Below are positions 1-13,275 of a DNA stretch of 64,000 bases, in pieces. Every line of letters starts with the position of its first letter. Position 1 is the stretch's first letter. Location of the stretch: contig WIXG01000040.1 in assembly GCA_009869945.1 (NCBI GenBank), forward strand, positions 124,001-188,000. The letters run 5' to 3'. This DNA is from Mesaphorura yosii (Eukaryota; Arthropoda; Collembola; Poduromorpha; Tullbergiidae). The notes under the pieces are model-generated. The model was not told where the DNA came from and did not search any database. It saw only the letters and a list, made by a program, of their open reading frames with translations. Both the position numbers and the translations under genes were made by a program.

Positions 1-461
1 ATCACGACTTTCCACAACTGGTAGAACACTGGAATCGAATTCAATTCAGAAGCGAAGGTTCGAAGAGACGCAGCATGAGAAAAACTCCGTGATGTTTTTT
101 CGAAGCTCTTGAGTCGCTTTCATCAAAGGCAGGCCGAGCCACTCTTTACCATTGTTTGCTGTTGCGGCTCTCTTGCTCTCTGCTTCAGAGATAGTTCTGC
201 CACCTTGTTGGGCCAGCAGCAGCGCTCAATTCATGCAAAAATCCTAATCATTTTGTAGATGTCATCTGCGCATGCATAGATCATGTGCTAACTGAGCGCA
301 AAGGCCTGTATCCAAGTCTCCATTCCTTTTGGATCCAGAATTTGGAATTCTTCTCTGCTAATTCTGCTTGCGTTTAACTGAGGATCATTTAAGGCCCGCT
401 ACCGCGCCGATTGGGCCGAAGCAGTTGAATTAAGCAGGAGGTTCCGTCACCTGGGGTCAAC

Positions 462-992
462 ATGGATCAAATCGGTACATTGTAAGTAAATCCTCTTTTA
501 ATTGTAGTAGTCAAATTCTACCCTCTGCTCGTTGAAAAATAATTGATGCGTGGACTTCATCAAGTATCCTTACTCCAGAAAATATGAGTACCATTCCGAT
601 CCTAAATGTGTCGATGATTTTGCTGTGTTGCAGTTTAAATACTATCTTCAAGGGAATAAACCCGGATCCAAACTCGCCAAGGACAATGAAGTATCCGTAC
701 ACACTTGGGGCGCAGATTGCACATTTTCCATTCAAGTTCTATTACAAGAACAATATTGTGTTTCGATACTATATGTATGCGGTTATTTTAAGCGCGCCTA
801 TCTTCTACAAGATTCATAAGCTAGGTGAGTTACTTTGGTGGCCAGTATTCTTGATCCGAGGGTGAACAATTAGTTAATCATGCTTTTATTTTCTCTGTTC
901 TAGCTAATTCACCTGGAAGCTATCAGAAGTTGGCTGACTACAGAGCTAAAGAGAAGAGAGAAGAAGAAGAACACCAGAAGCATCTTCTCTAA
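462..992 (+). CDS. Small conserved single-span membrane protein, 3 exons, 99 aa
   Basis: Exons are 462-481, 634-824 and 904-992. Both introns are GT-AG (donors GTAAGT and GTGAGT; acceptors TGTTGCAG and TGTTCTAG) and the phases agree, giving 300 nt ending in TAA. The protein starts MDQIGTFLNTIFKG and reads on into a Pro/Tyr-rich segment (about residues 25-45) rich in aromatic and basic residues. A hydrophobic stretch follows at about 48-66 (YYMYAVILSAPIFYKIH), and the tail is highly charged (KREEEEHQKH). This suggests one membrane span with a charged helical C-terminus, as in small mitochondrial inner-membrane proteins. That location is inference. I believe similar proteins exist in insects, but I cannot name the family. 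The first ATG was chosen because splicing keeps it in frame with the conserved-looking core; the second Met (686) is an alternative start. Confidence 0.82.
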
Positions 993-3769
993 ATAATAAG
1001 CACCAACAAAACTTAAGCAAGAGACAGAATTCGAAATTGTTCTATGAATCTGTAAAATGTTCATCAATGTAGCCAGTTGTAGAAGTTTAACTCGCGAGTT
1101 CAATTCATGCGAAATTGTGAACTCTTAGTCATGATGTGTATGAGAAAAGGCACAAAATAAATACCATTGAAGTGAACTCACTTTTAGTGCAACCAAAAAA
1201 TTTATTGAATATATTGGTAGGATTGATGAAATCGTTGACCGTTCATTTAAGTTGAATGTGTAAGATGATACCCATGAGCATGAAGTGGAAGCCAAAAATA
1301 TATGTACAAAAATCGCTCTTCAAATCTCAAAATTCTTATGGCGTCTTCCAATTGTTTCAATTCAGTGGATTAACTAATGGAGCCGGAGATCTATTCCCAT
1401 TACTCTTGAGCGATTTTATCATATCTAGCCATGTGACAGAGTAAGTGCGGCCTTGAGACTTCGCCAAAGCCAACTGAAACTGTTACTGGATTCCTGCTTT
1501 TGGGACAGTCAAAAAGTTCTCATTGCTCAATCCTTCACCACTTTCATGGGGATTTTTCCACCAGAAACTACACAAACAGACTACACTGCCTGCGTTAAAG
1601 GGTAATGGCCACGCCACAGTGACCCGCACTCACTGCAATAAAAAGTTCAACTTTTCCTCTCAGTTTATCAGTCGTGATGAATTGGTAAATCCGTGCGTAC
1701 AGAAGATATTATTCTTACGCCCACTTAAGACTCCTGCAATCATGTGATGAAAATCTGGATGCACGTTTTGGGAAATGAAATTAAGGTCAAATAAAAATAT
1801 GCTGATAAGAAAATACATTTTGTCAACAAAAACAAACCAGCATGTGCTTTAAATGCTTCAACTTCATGTCATCTTTCTGTATTATGTGTGTTTTCTGACT
1901 GATTGACATGGTGGACTTGCAGAGTATACACTTCACGCAACGCTCTTGATAAAGCCTCCAGTCTCCGCCTCACTTCATCCACGCCGAAGAAAGGTGGACA
2001 TGGTGTGATATTATGAATCAGCCCCGGAAATGTATGGAAATTTCGAATGCCAGACAGACGGCGGCAGCGGTTCAAGAGCCTTCAACAAAGAAACCCGAGC
2101 CATCGGGATCACCAGCCTGTGTGTCATACATTGTGGAATTTTAGCCTACTGATATTATACTCAATCAGCATTTTTGATAACTCATAAAATAATCACTTGT
2201 CTTCCTATTTCGTCTTTCCTTTGAATTGTGAGCACTGTAACCTCAACAGGAAGATGCATTGAGCAACCGTCGCTGTTGCCGTCGTTGTCACCGTCATGGA
2301 GAGGTTTCTTATTTTCGGACACTAAGCACGGAATTGTTTTCTGGAATACTACTTCCTTTCCGAAAGTACGCCAATCTCATTATTATTGCTCTCTGACTGG
2401 TCCAGTCCTGTGCTCCTACGTAAAATGTAAACTTGAAATATCCGCAACAAATAATTTTGTCTTACGTTGTGGTTTAAGCTGGAAATTATTGGATCTGATG
2501 TCGCATTCAGTTGAGTCATGCTAAACAAGGAGAACCACGACGCAGGATAGAAACACAGGCGTCATTCGTGCCTACTCCATCCAAAACCAACCAGCACTGG
2601 TTGTGACTGTGAATTCACACTACCTTGCCTGTTGACTTGATGAAAGAGGTCAATCATGAACTTTGACCGTTGCTGTTCTCACTCCGTGTCCACGCAAAAG
2701 AACTTACGAAGAAGCAGCCGTCTTGTCGTGCAGCCAAGCCAGGTCCAAAGTTGCATGGCTTTCTCATTGGGCGCTAGACTGATGATGTGAAGAAACGGCC
2801 AAACACGTTTAACGTTAACGACTCAATTCTTAATTCATTCCGATTGTCCAATGAGATTGAGTTGTTAGGGCCGATGAAATCATTATCAAGTTAGGACAAA
2901 TCAAGTCGTAAAATGTGAAATTCAAGATGAAGATGATGAATGCGGTTCATAATCCACATCCACAGTTTTTACACGGCTACAGTTCCACATAAAAGGACGT
3001 CAGTTTCAGGCTCTGTCTTACACTAAGTTATCTTAAGCACCTAATATGTACATGACACGATTTGTCGGAACAGTCATTTTCATTTCATTCACTCTTGTGA
3101 TGTGATCAAGTCACTGTCTTTGCTGTGTCTCAAAGTTCCAATTTGGCGTCTCTTTCTCGATCTGGTGAACGAATCTCTCAGCGTAAGCCTGTCTCAAGAA
3201 TTTTTTCAAATGTAAACTCTCAACATAAATCTAACTATGGCGGACAAGAGGAAAATCATTGGCCCTTGATATAAGCTAAATTCAAGATTTAGGACCTTAA
3301 ATACTTTAAAATATCAACAGAATTCCCACCACTGTGTTCTATGTGATTAATCTGAGTTCTGGAAGTTGTAAGAATGTGTACAGAACGAGCGGTTTGGTTA
3401 CAAGCCTTGGACAATCACATAATAGACATTCGAGCACGAATCAGGTTCAATAACTACAGCACCAATTATCTGCAGGTTGATTTTGACGAAGAAGCCCAAA
3501 GCGACGACAATAGAAGACTTGTCCAGGAGTACTTCTTCAAAGCTCGTTTCAGACAATCGTACAGATGATTCTAGTCTCGTTCAACTGCAGTTGCTCAGAT
3601 CTTTAAGTCATAATTTACTCTAGTGTCATAAGTGTTAAGTGTGTCCCTAATTTAAACATTATCAGGAACAATCGAACGAATATATCTTCAAACGTGTCTT
3701 GAATTCCTTGCAAGTCACGTCTTCGGCAGTGACTTCAGTGACTTTACTTCATTAAAAAAAATAAGCATC
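993..3769. other. Intergenic stretch; one weak small ORF
   Basis: No supported gene lies here apart from the upstream 3' UTR. Several overlapping open frames occur on both strands (for example 1869-2075 minus and 2228-2524 plus), but they lack splice context and recognisable domains. The best is 3374-3568 plus: 64 codons from ATG, rich in charged residues, ending in TGA. It has no visible promoter or poly(A) signal, so I list it as a finding and not as a gene. Confidence 0.5.
1156..1161 (+). promoter_or_regulatory. Polyadenylation signal of the small membrane-protein gene
   Basis: An AATAAA hexamer lies about 165 nt after the stop codon at 992, inside AT-rich DNA. The position is typical for a short 3' UTR. 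The cleavage site cannot be seen from sequence alone. Confidence 0.55.
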
Positions 3770-6280
3770 ATGTCGCTCGACTTCTTTGCTGGTTGTGTTG
3801 GAGGTAAATTGAGACCACAATTGAGACAATCCTTTCAGATCTCGTCGCGCTTATCTTATCCATTTTGGTCCCGGTTCTACTTTAAGCATTTTCTATTTTT
3901 CAGGGGCTGCAGGAGTTATTGTCGGGCATCCACTGGACACGGTCAAGGTAATTTCCTGGACGAAACTGATCGCAGCGCCATGCGCAACGCAGTTGTGCTT
4001 GACATTTTTGACATATTTCGTAAGATATTTATGATAACTGCAAGAAGTATAAGAAGAAACGTGATTCCAGCTGTAGCTGCCCGTTGAGAAATTACGAACC
4101 CGCGGATGCTGAGAAATATAGTATGCGAAAACGTTAAGATGAAAGACACCTACTCATCGTCTCTACATCTTCACATCTTCTTCATAATTGTGCAATGTGA
4201 GCGTCGCGTTCGCAGATCGCACGATTTGGCGAGTGCTCGCATGTCGCATAAAAGATTTATCAACGGAAATTAAGACATTTATGATGCAATAATTATCTGG
4301 TTTTACTGAACCAGCAGAGCAACTCGGTCTCGGTTGGTCGACCGAGACCCGAGGAGATAATACGAATTGAAAACTCTTCGAATGTCGAAGTCAGCGTTGC
4401 AGGCGAATAGCACGTGTGTGCACGAATGCTCATCTTGGAACTTTTCCTTCTTCAATTAGTTTAGACAAAATAAACCTCAGTTGTGACGCAGGCGCGACGC
4501 ATCTGATCTGATATCCAAGTCTCATCACTGATTATGTTTGTTTCTGTCGCCCACAGGTTCGCATTCAGACTCAAAGTCCGGACAATATCAAATATCGGGG
4601 AACGTTCCAAACGTTGTCTCAGATTGTGAAACAAGAATCTGTGAGTGTCTGTTTTTCTGTTCTGCCACGTACAATTTGTGTTCCTCGGTTGTTCCTTGAC
4701 CTTTGCTGTACATTTGACCTGTGCAACCTTTTGCGAAAATAATTATTTCTCAACCAATGTCGTGCTTTTATTTTGTCTCAAAAGACTGTTCATTGCTACT
4801 TGTTCAAATCTAACTAAATTGTATGTCATGTCGTGATTTTATTTTAGGTATTTGGCCTTTATAAAGGAATCGCGTCACCTCTGATTGGTGTGGCTGGAAT
4901 TAATGCAATTGTGTTTGGAGTGTATGGAATGCTCCGCCCTTATGTGGCTGGGCACCCAGGGCACGACGCTCTCTGGGCGCACTTTGTGGCGGGGGCGGCA
5001 TCCGGCTCAGTGCAATCTGTCGTGTGCGCACCGATGGAACTTGTAAAAATACGCATGCAAGCGAATGAGTCGCATGCCCCACGAGAAAGCAGTTTGGACA
5101 TTTTGAAATCAATTTATCGAAAAGAAGGAGGACTCTTCCGAGGAGTTTACAAGGGATGGATGGTCACACTCATGCGTGAAATTCCTGGATTTGGTTCCTA
5201 TTTTACAACTTACGAACTGCTGACTGCAAAGTGTAAGGGTCCTCGTGTGCTCTCCTGGAGTTGTGTGGCCAAGCTAATCTAGAGTATTTTACTGCAGCTG
5301 GTTATGAAGTTGGGACACTTGGCATGTTATTTGCCGGAGGAATGGCTGGGGTGGTCTCATGGATTCTGACCTTTCCCGTGGACGTGGTTAAGACTCGCAT
5401 ACAAATGCAGTCAAGTGCCCAGCCCCTCGGAATTGTGCAGTGCACGAAACAGATTTTGAAAGCGGAGGGATACAAAGCATTTTTCCGTGGAATGAACTCA
5501 AGTGTCATCCGTGCCTTTCCGACCAACGCTGCCACATTCACAGTCGTCAATTGGATAATGAGGTTACATTCATAAATGGCAAATAATGAGTCCTTTAGTT
5601 GAGAATGCCTCACAACTTATGCGATGTTCTCTTGTCTCAGGCTAATCAATCCAAAAGAAGATGACCTTCAGAGCGAAAGGCAAGAATTGACTTATCTGAC
5701 TAAAGAATGGGATCTTTCAAGATTTCAACCGAGAGAGATCGTTAATGTCATGAGTCAATGGACTGGGTCGCCCAACTATAGTTACTTGTCCTCAAGATGT
5801 CTGTTTCCTCACTCTTCCATTTCCATTACTCAGCCAAACACATCTCGGTTTAGTTTTCTGCAGAATTTTAGTTCCTTGTCTAGTCCAGTACCACAAAACA
5901 AAGTACCCGTCGAGAAACTTCCCGTGTACTTCATCCAGTATAAAGCACCGGACTACGAAATGTACGAACAACCTGAGTCTAAATTAACTTCACCCGACTC
6001 AAATCAAAAAATTGAAAATCAGCGTAGCACCCCAAATTCAAGCTCGCGTGAAGAAACACATTCTTTAATCTCTAATAGTCCGACAAAAGAAACGCTGGTC
6101 GTATCTCAATCATCTGCTGCCCGGAATGAACGCTCCTCCGAACCAACCGCAACTCACGAAGAGTCTTATTCATCGCCATCACAGGCGCTTTTTGATCGCT
6201 TGGCAAATTGGCTATCTAACTTCACACTTACGCCTGTACATTTTTGTAAATGTGTTGACAACTGTAGTTGCAGGGATTAA
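3770..6280 (+). CDS. Mitochondrial carrier family protein, SLC25A45/47/48-like, with alternative C-terminus
   Basis: Exons are 3770-3803, 3904-3947, 4557-4640, 4848-5232 and 5298-5562/5575, plus an optional exon 5641-6280. All phases fit. The three tandem repeats of about 100 residues each carry the carrier signature Px[DE]xx[KR]: HPLDTVKVRIQ, APMELVKIRMQ and FPVDVVKTRIQ. Paired glycines and the GxxxG-rich odd helices are also present. The family exchanges small metabolites across the inner mitochondrial membrane; members like SLC25A45/47/48 are linked to amino-acid or carnitine derivatives. The substrate here is inferred only loosely. If the intron at 5563-5640 is kept, the protein ends at TAA 5573-5575 (274 aa, normal carrier length). 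If it is removed, the frame continues through a Ser/Thr-rich tail to 483 aa, ending in CKCVDNCSC. The start MSLDFFAGC fits the family N-terminus. Confidence 0.9.
4297..4353. repeat. Two adjacent short hairpins inside carrier intron 2
   Basis: CTGGTT/AACCAG at 4297-4314 is followed by an inverted repeat CTCGGTCTCGGT ... ACCGAGACCCGAG at 4323-4353 around a GGTCGACC core. Both lie in the 609-nt intron 3948-4556, by far the longest intron of the gene. They may be a relic of a small foldback element or a structured intronic RNA. Nothing decides between these. Confidence 0.5.
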
Positions 6281-7347
6281 CTGTTCGAGCTCTCTAGTTT
6301 TGCTAGATTTTGTTTTCATTTTTGAGACATTTTAACGCCTGTTTATGAATGAACGCTTTACATTAGCCATTAAAATGCAATGCATTTAAATCAAGAACCT
6401 TTAACATAAATCGGTACGAAGAAATGTTTGAATTTCATGGTTCGGTGACCATTTACGTGGTCTGGAATGCTCGACTTCTTTAATGAGATGACAATTGGGA
6501 ACGTGATACGTGAACTTGAATCACCTACGGCACAGCGAACATAAAATGCTGAGCGGTATTGACATTGTCGCTGTCGTACTTTACACATCTGCTGAAATCC
6601 TGAAATGCGAGGTGATTTCGAGACCAAACTCAGACTTCATGCACATGAATATCTAACTGGAAGAGTTGCATATGTGATTCGTGAGCTAAATCGAAAGGTA
6701 GGCATGGGTAAAAGACAATTGATATGCAGTTTCATACGTACCAGACATGGTATTAAATTCTCTTTAGTCCTCGCCTCGTCGTGAAGATCTCTAAAATGTA
6801 CCTGAACATAAATTCTTAACAAATGACTTGTTTGTTTCCTCCTCCAAACCCAGCTCCACTCCGTTATTATAATTCGATGGGGAGAAGTGAAACTGAATTA
6901 GGGTGAATATCATCATCATCAAGTCACTGTGCGTGTAATCTGTAATGCAATGTAATATGCAATGTAAGAATCTGTGCGTGAATTGAATTCAGTCGCCCCA
7001 AGACATTTTTCTTCAACTTGCAGCTTTCTTAAGAACTGAACAATGCAATACAATAGGATCGTCGTCCAAACCACAGAAGACTCAGCGCAGCAACAACAAC
7101 CAGCAGGGAGAAAGGAAGTATGCACTGCAGTTAATGCAATACAGTGCAAAATAATAGGCTCAATTATGTGAATTCTTTATTGTCCACATATTTTACGAAG
7201 TGCTGTCCATTTCTCTCAAGTATGATCTGAGTCCAGGAAGTGAAAGTTCATATTTAGACACGATTGTTAGCCGTTTTACTTGGAACCCTTCCAGTATTGG
7301 CGTCGGCTCATCGCTGCTGCCCGTAACGCGGCATTGGCATTGGCAGA
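6281..7347. other. Intergenic region between the carrier and CCDC85
   Basis: The stretch includes the carrier 3' UTR (long isoform) and the CCDC85 upstream region. Open frames at 6391-6627, 6637-6822 and 6919-7149 (all minus) show no splice sites or domains and look like chance. A short CAACAACAACCAGCAGG run near 7091 is low-complexity. I see no TATA box with a clear partner start. Confidence 0.5.
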
Positions 7348-9392
<2,045 letters not shown>

Positions 9393-9773
9393 AGCCAACT
9401 TCCTGAGAGCAATGTGAAGTTTGTGCTTCCAGCTGAAGATGAGACAGGATCTGATTCCCAGTTCCCCACCAGAAATGCAATAGGGCATACTTTCGCTAGT
9501 ACTACGGCAAGATTACTGATTAAGATTAAGGATGTAATTTATTTATGCACACTAATTAGTGGAGTTAGAACCTTCACATCATAAACAATTGCAAGCTTGG
9601 AATATTTTTTGAGACCCTATTTTGTATTTTCATATCATTGTTCACAAGCACTATTGCAAATCGTGGAGGACGCCATGTATCACACAAGAAGTGTTCAATT
9701 AGATGTGGCATATTATCATACTTTCAATTTATGTTTAGAGATTTAGTCAGGAATTTGTATTCTAAGAGCAAGA

Positions 9774-9779
9774 AATAAA
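9774..9779 (+). promoter_or_regulatory. Polyadenylation signal, CCDC85
   Basis: AATAAA occurs about 380 nt after the CCDC85 stop and before the convergent Myb-like gene. It is the best 3' end signal in the 513-nt gap 9393-9905, which otherwise holds no gene. Confidence 0.5.
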
Positions 9780-9905
9780 CTGACTGCGCAATTTAATAGC
9801 TTTGCTAATAGTTTCTCTAAAGCTGTCAGAGGTATATACGGTACAAAAATTAATGACTCGAGTTTCCGGGGTTCGAGTTCCAAACTCCGGTTTTTGAACT
9901 CGAAA

Positions 9906-12900
9906 TTATTCGGTTGGCTCATCCGTCTTTGCCTTACTCTTCCGCCAGCGAGCCAAGGCAACTTCTCTTCTTAACTTGCGTAATCTTCCAGATCTGCGAC
10001 CTGCTGGCTTTTTAGGTTTAGGAGGCTTACTTGAACTTGTGCTAACGCCTTCACCTTGGCCACCTTGAATTCGTTTCAGATCACGTTTCCTGAAAATAAT
10101 CATACTCAATATTACTGAGATTTTGATACAACAATTAGTAGAAAGCGACGGTGAGAATAAACTTTCAGTAGTTAGTACCAGAGAGTGTAAAACAAAGACG
10201 TACCTTGAAGGAAGAGGTGTTTCCGCAACAGCCATTGTGCTTCCTGTAGATTTCGGTGACTCGGGGAGGACAGATTTACTGGTCCATCCAAATGAGTATC
10301 GTTGTGAAGAGTCTTGAGACACTCGGCTCGTTGTGGAGGAAGAGCATTCACTTGAGGAGTTAAAATTGGCTTTGACTTGTGATATTGTGATATCGTCAAA
10401 TTCGTCCGAATCCAAGTCGTATTCGACTAAAGGAGAGCGAGGTTTAGTTGCAATGCCACGAATGGGTTGGGTTCGTTGGAGTTTCTTCCGCCGCGATTTG
10501 ACGGCCAGTTCTGGCGGAGGACGAGAAGTGGTGGCGATAGTTTGAATGGTTCCCACAAGTTCTTTGCAGGTCTGAATTATCCACTCTGTGCCAATACTGT
10601 ACAGCAGGCTTCTAAGCTCGTCCGAAGATGGAAGTCCGTCGTTCTTGAACCCTTTAAATTCTTTTAGAGGCTTAGGTTTCACTGCTTGGCAGTTGCGAGT
10701 CCTCTTTTCTTTGTTTTGTTTCAAGTAACCTCTGCAATCTTTAGTTATGAAGGCGAATAGAAACCGCACAATCCGTTTCATACGCGGAAAGCTAACGGAA
10801 ACACGTTTCGATCCATTCCGCGCGTGATACTATTGCAAACAGAAAACAGATCAGAAAACACCCAGACAAAATTCATTTGCACAAGAAAATGTTAATTTCT
10901 TACGTCAAGTAAAGTTTCACCCCGGGAAAGATGTTTCTGAAGGCACACGTAATGGCCGCGGCAAAATTTCCTGTCGTAGCCATCAAAGTAATTTGATATT
11001 TCCACCCATCGACTTGGAAGCAAATTAGCCAAATAAAGCAATTTCATGTCTTCGTGCCTACAAAAGATAAAGATAAAAGTGTAAAAATGTAATTAGACTA
11101 CCGGAAGCTCGTACGGTGTACACCTAAAAGAACTTACATGGTCAATCTCGCATTGAACCATTGTCGAGCAAGTGCTCTCAGACGTTGTCTCCATTCGGAC
11201 GTTGGCCTCCAAGGCAAATAACGTTTTATACATGAGAAACCGCTTGTTTGAATAAGAGGCTTCAATTGAGTGACCGTTACAAGTAGTAGGGCGTCTTCTG
11301 CATCAGTGTGCTTCAACTTCTTCACGCGCATCGTATGTTCTTCAGCCAATATTTGTTGTTTTAGTTGTGAACACGTTATATTGATATTTGGGTGGAAATA
11401 ATTCAGAAGCTCTGTCATTCGTGGAAAAGATCTACCAAGTTGCTTGAAGATTTTTTCAGCCGGTGCGCCCAGCCTACAGAAGGCCTTTCTTAATTCTCGC
11501 CACGGCGGAGTTCCAGTGTTAAATGTGCCCATGTCACAAAGGGACTCGTAGTATATTGTCCGACACTCTTCTGCACTGTATTCTGGACCCACGACCTTAG
11601 AGATCTTTTCCCAATCTCTCCCTATGGCACGAACCAGCTCCTAAAAGTATCATTAAGGGATAGATTAGGTAGATTACCAATTAAGATGGGATAGATTTAG
11701 CCAGCTCGAGAAACTACTTACCGGAATACGTTTCTTCACGTACTCGGAATGTGGGATACTTTCGTCTATATGGAAAGACCAAACGGAATACCATTGCTCG
11801 GGACTGAATTTGTAGCCGAACTGCTCCTGTAAATAAAATTAAAATAAAATTAAGAATAGTGCAATCAACTCCCCCGACGAGCTTTAAGTTCATGACAGGA
11901 TGAGAAAAACGTACAAATTAGTAGCAACGAAGGGAAAAGTGATAAACCTAAATGATGGATAAACAGATTTTCATACCATTCGCTCAGCAACTAATTCCCA
12001 GTCAACTTTGCAAGGGTCCACTTCTTTGGGATTGATACCTTCCTTCATTAGTTTTTCAATAGTTGTTTGTTTCCACTCCAAAATGTTCAGCAAGGGTAAA
12101 TCCTCATTATTTTCCAATACGGTGAGTAATTGATAATAGTGAACCGTTTGGCCCGATCGATGCAATTTTTTTAAGGAGTCTTCTGGCTTGAACATTTTCT
12201 TCTTTGCCATATGAGAATATAAGTCCTTGGCTCCAGGTCCTCCAAGTATGTCCTCCAATATTTTTATTTCCTTGTCGTCAAGTCCTCTTTTCCGAATGTG
12301 TCTGTTAAATTGTTCGCCTATTTCTTCTTTTGTATAGTGAAGCGCTGCTTTCATTACTGATGCTCTAAGCGCTTCCTCCACCCTTGCATTATCTACGAAC
12401 ATTAATTGTCATAATATGAGACTGGTCAAAATAGGCAACCACGATTCACCAAGTATGTACTTACACGTAGGCGCCCTATCTGGGCTGTCTTCATCATCAC
12501 TAGTGTGATTCAGAATGCCACCCGCCCTATTTCTCATGGCACGTCTTAACCAAATTTCGGATGAACGATATGAAGGCGGTGGTTTTCGAGAAGTTTCTAC
12601 AGCTTGACGCTTGGACTGAAATTGGTAAGGCCAAATAAGGACGATTAAAATAAGATGGCCCTGTCATGTATGCCAACGGAAATCAGTTTATCAGAGACTC
12701 GTACCCGAAGTTCAGAGACATAACGCAGTTGCTCCTCCACAAATTCCGTCGCCCGTGTACAACTTAATTCAGAAATCCTGTCAGCCATTTCCAATTCCTC
12801 CAACATCAGACAGTGCGAATACTTCTCGGACAGAACTGCAATAAAGAAAAGCAGTTAAAAATTAATTAATTAACTGTAAGTGAACAAGAGTTGTGTAACC

Positions 12901-13275
12901 TATATGAATGGGTTTTGTTTGTGACGTCATTATTTGTCGTAAAAAGTCTGTGACCCGAGTGACTGTGACACCTTGAGCCAAGACAATCTAACCGGCAAAC
13001 CGAGTCTTGTTGACAAACTTCTCAAACTCACCGAAGTCCGGGTCGGATCTCTCAAAATCTTCCATTGTTATCTTAGGTATCTTCCTGCGCTGGGTAGTTA
13101 ATCTTTTCCTTGTAGTGGCCGTAGGCATGCATCGAATGTCATTGCTCGACCCTGGTGACACCTCCGGCGTTGGCATACTTGAACTAACAACAATCAAAGA
13201 CAAGTAGATTGAAAATAGTCTCATTGTATGCAATGTCTGTAATTTTAGTTAGGCATCCTACCACAATTCATCCAT
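9906..13275 (-). CDS. Divergent Myb/SANT-like repeat nuclear protein, 10 exons, 824 aa
   Basis: Minus-strand exons: 13275-13262, 13183-12993, 12835-12705, 12615-12465, 12392-11977, 11826-11722, 11640-11138, 11057-10904, 10829-10204 and 10089-9906. Together they make 2475 nt with no internal stop and matching phases at nine introns. Several Myb/SANT-like motifs are visible: DWELVAERM..QFGYKFSPEQW (about 290-315), GRDWEKISKVVG..SAEECRTIYY (about 343-368), and the clearest, SRWVEISNYFDGYDRKFCRGHYVCL (about 520-544), which has the spaced Trp, Ile, Phe and CR-H-Y pattern. The last 60 residues are Lys/Arg-rich (KPPKPKKPAGRRSGRLRK), a likely nuclear localisation or DNA-contact region. Multi-Myb proteins of this shape include SNAPC4 and TTF1/REB1, which act in snRNA or rDNA transcription. 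I cannot decide between these or a novel family. The start MDELCSSM has a good Kozak context (AAAATGG). Confidence 0.82.

Noticed and set aside
1869-2075. 68-codon minus frame with GVDEVRRRLEALSRALREV
   Set aside because: The helical-looking stretch is attractive, but the frame has no ATG at its start. A second frame over the same bases is equally open, and no splice junctions could be phased.
9841-9910. TTCGAG-containing palindromic words resembling a tRNA T-arm
   Set aside because: No acceptor, D or anticodon stem can be formed around them; they are short inverted words at the 3' end of the Myb-like gene.
10123-10667. Three plus-strand frames over the end of the Myb-like gene
   Set aside because: They lie antisense to well-phased exons on the minus strand and have no features of their own.
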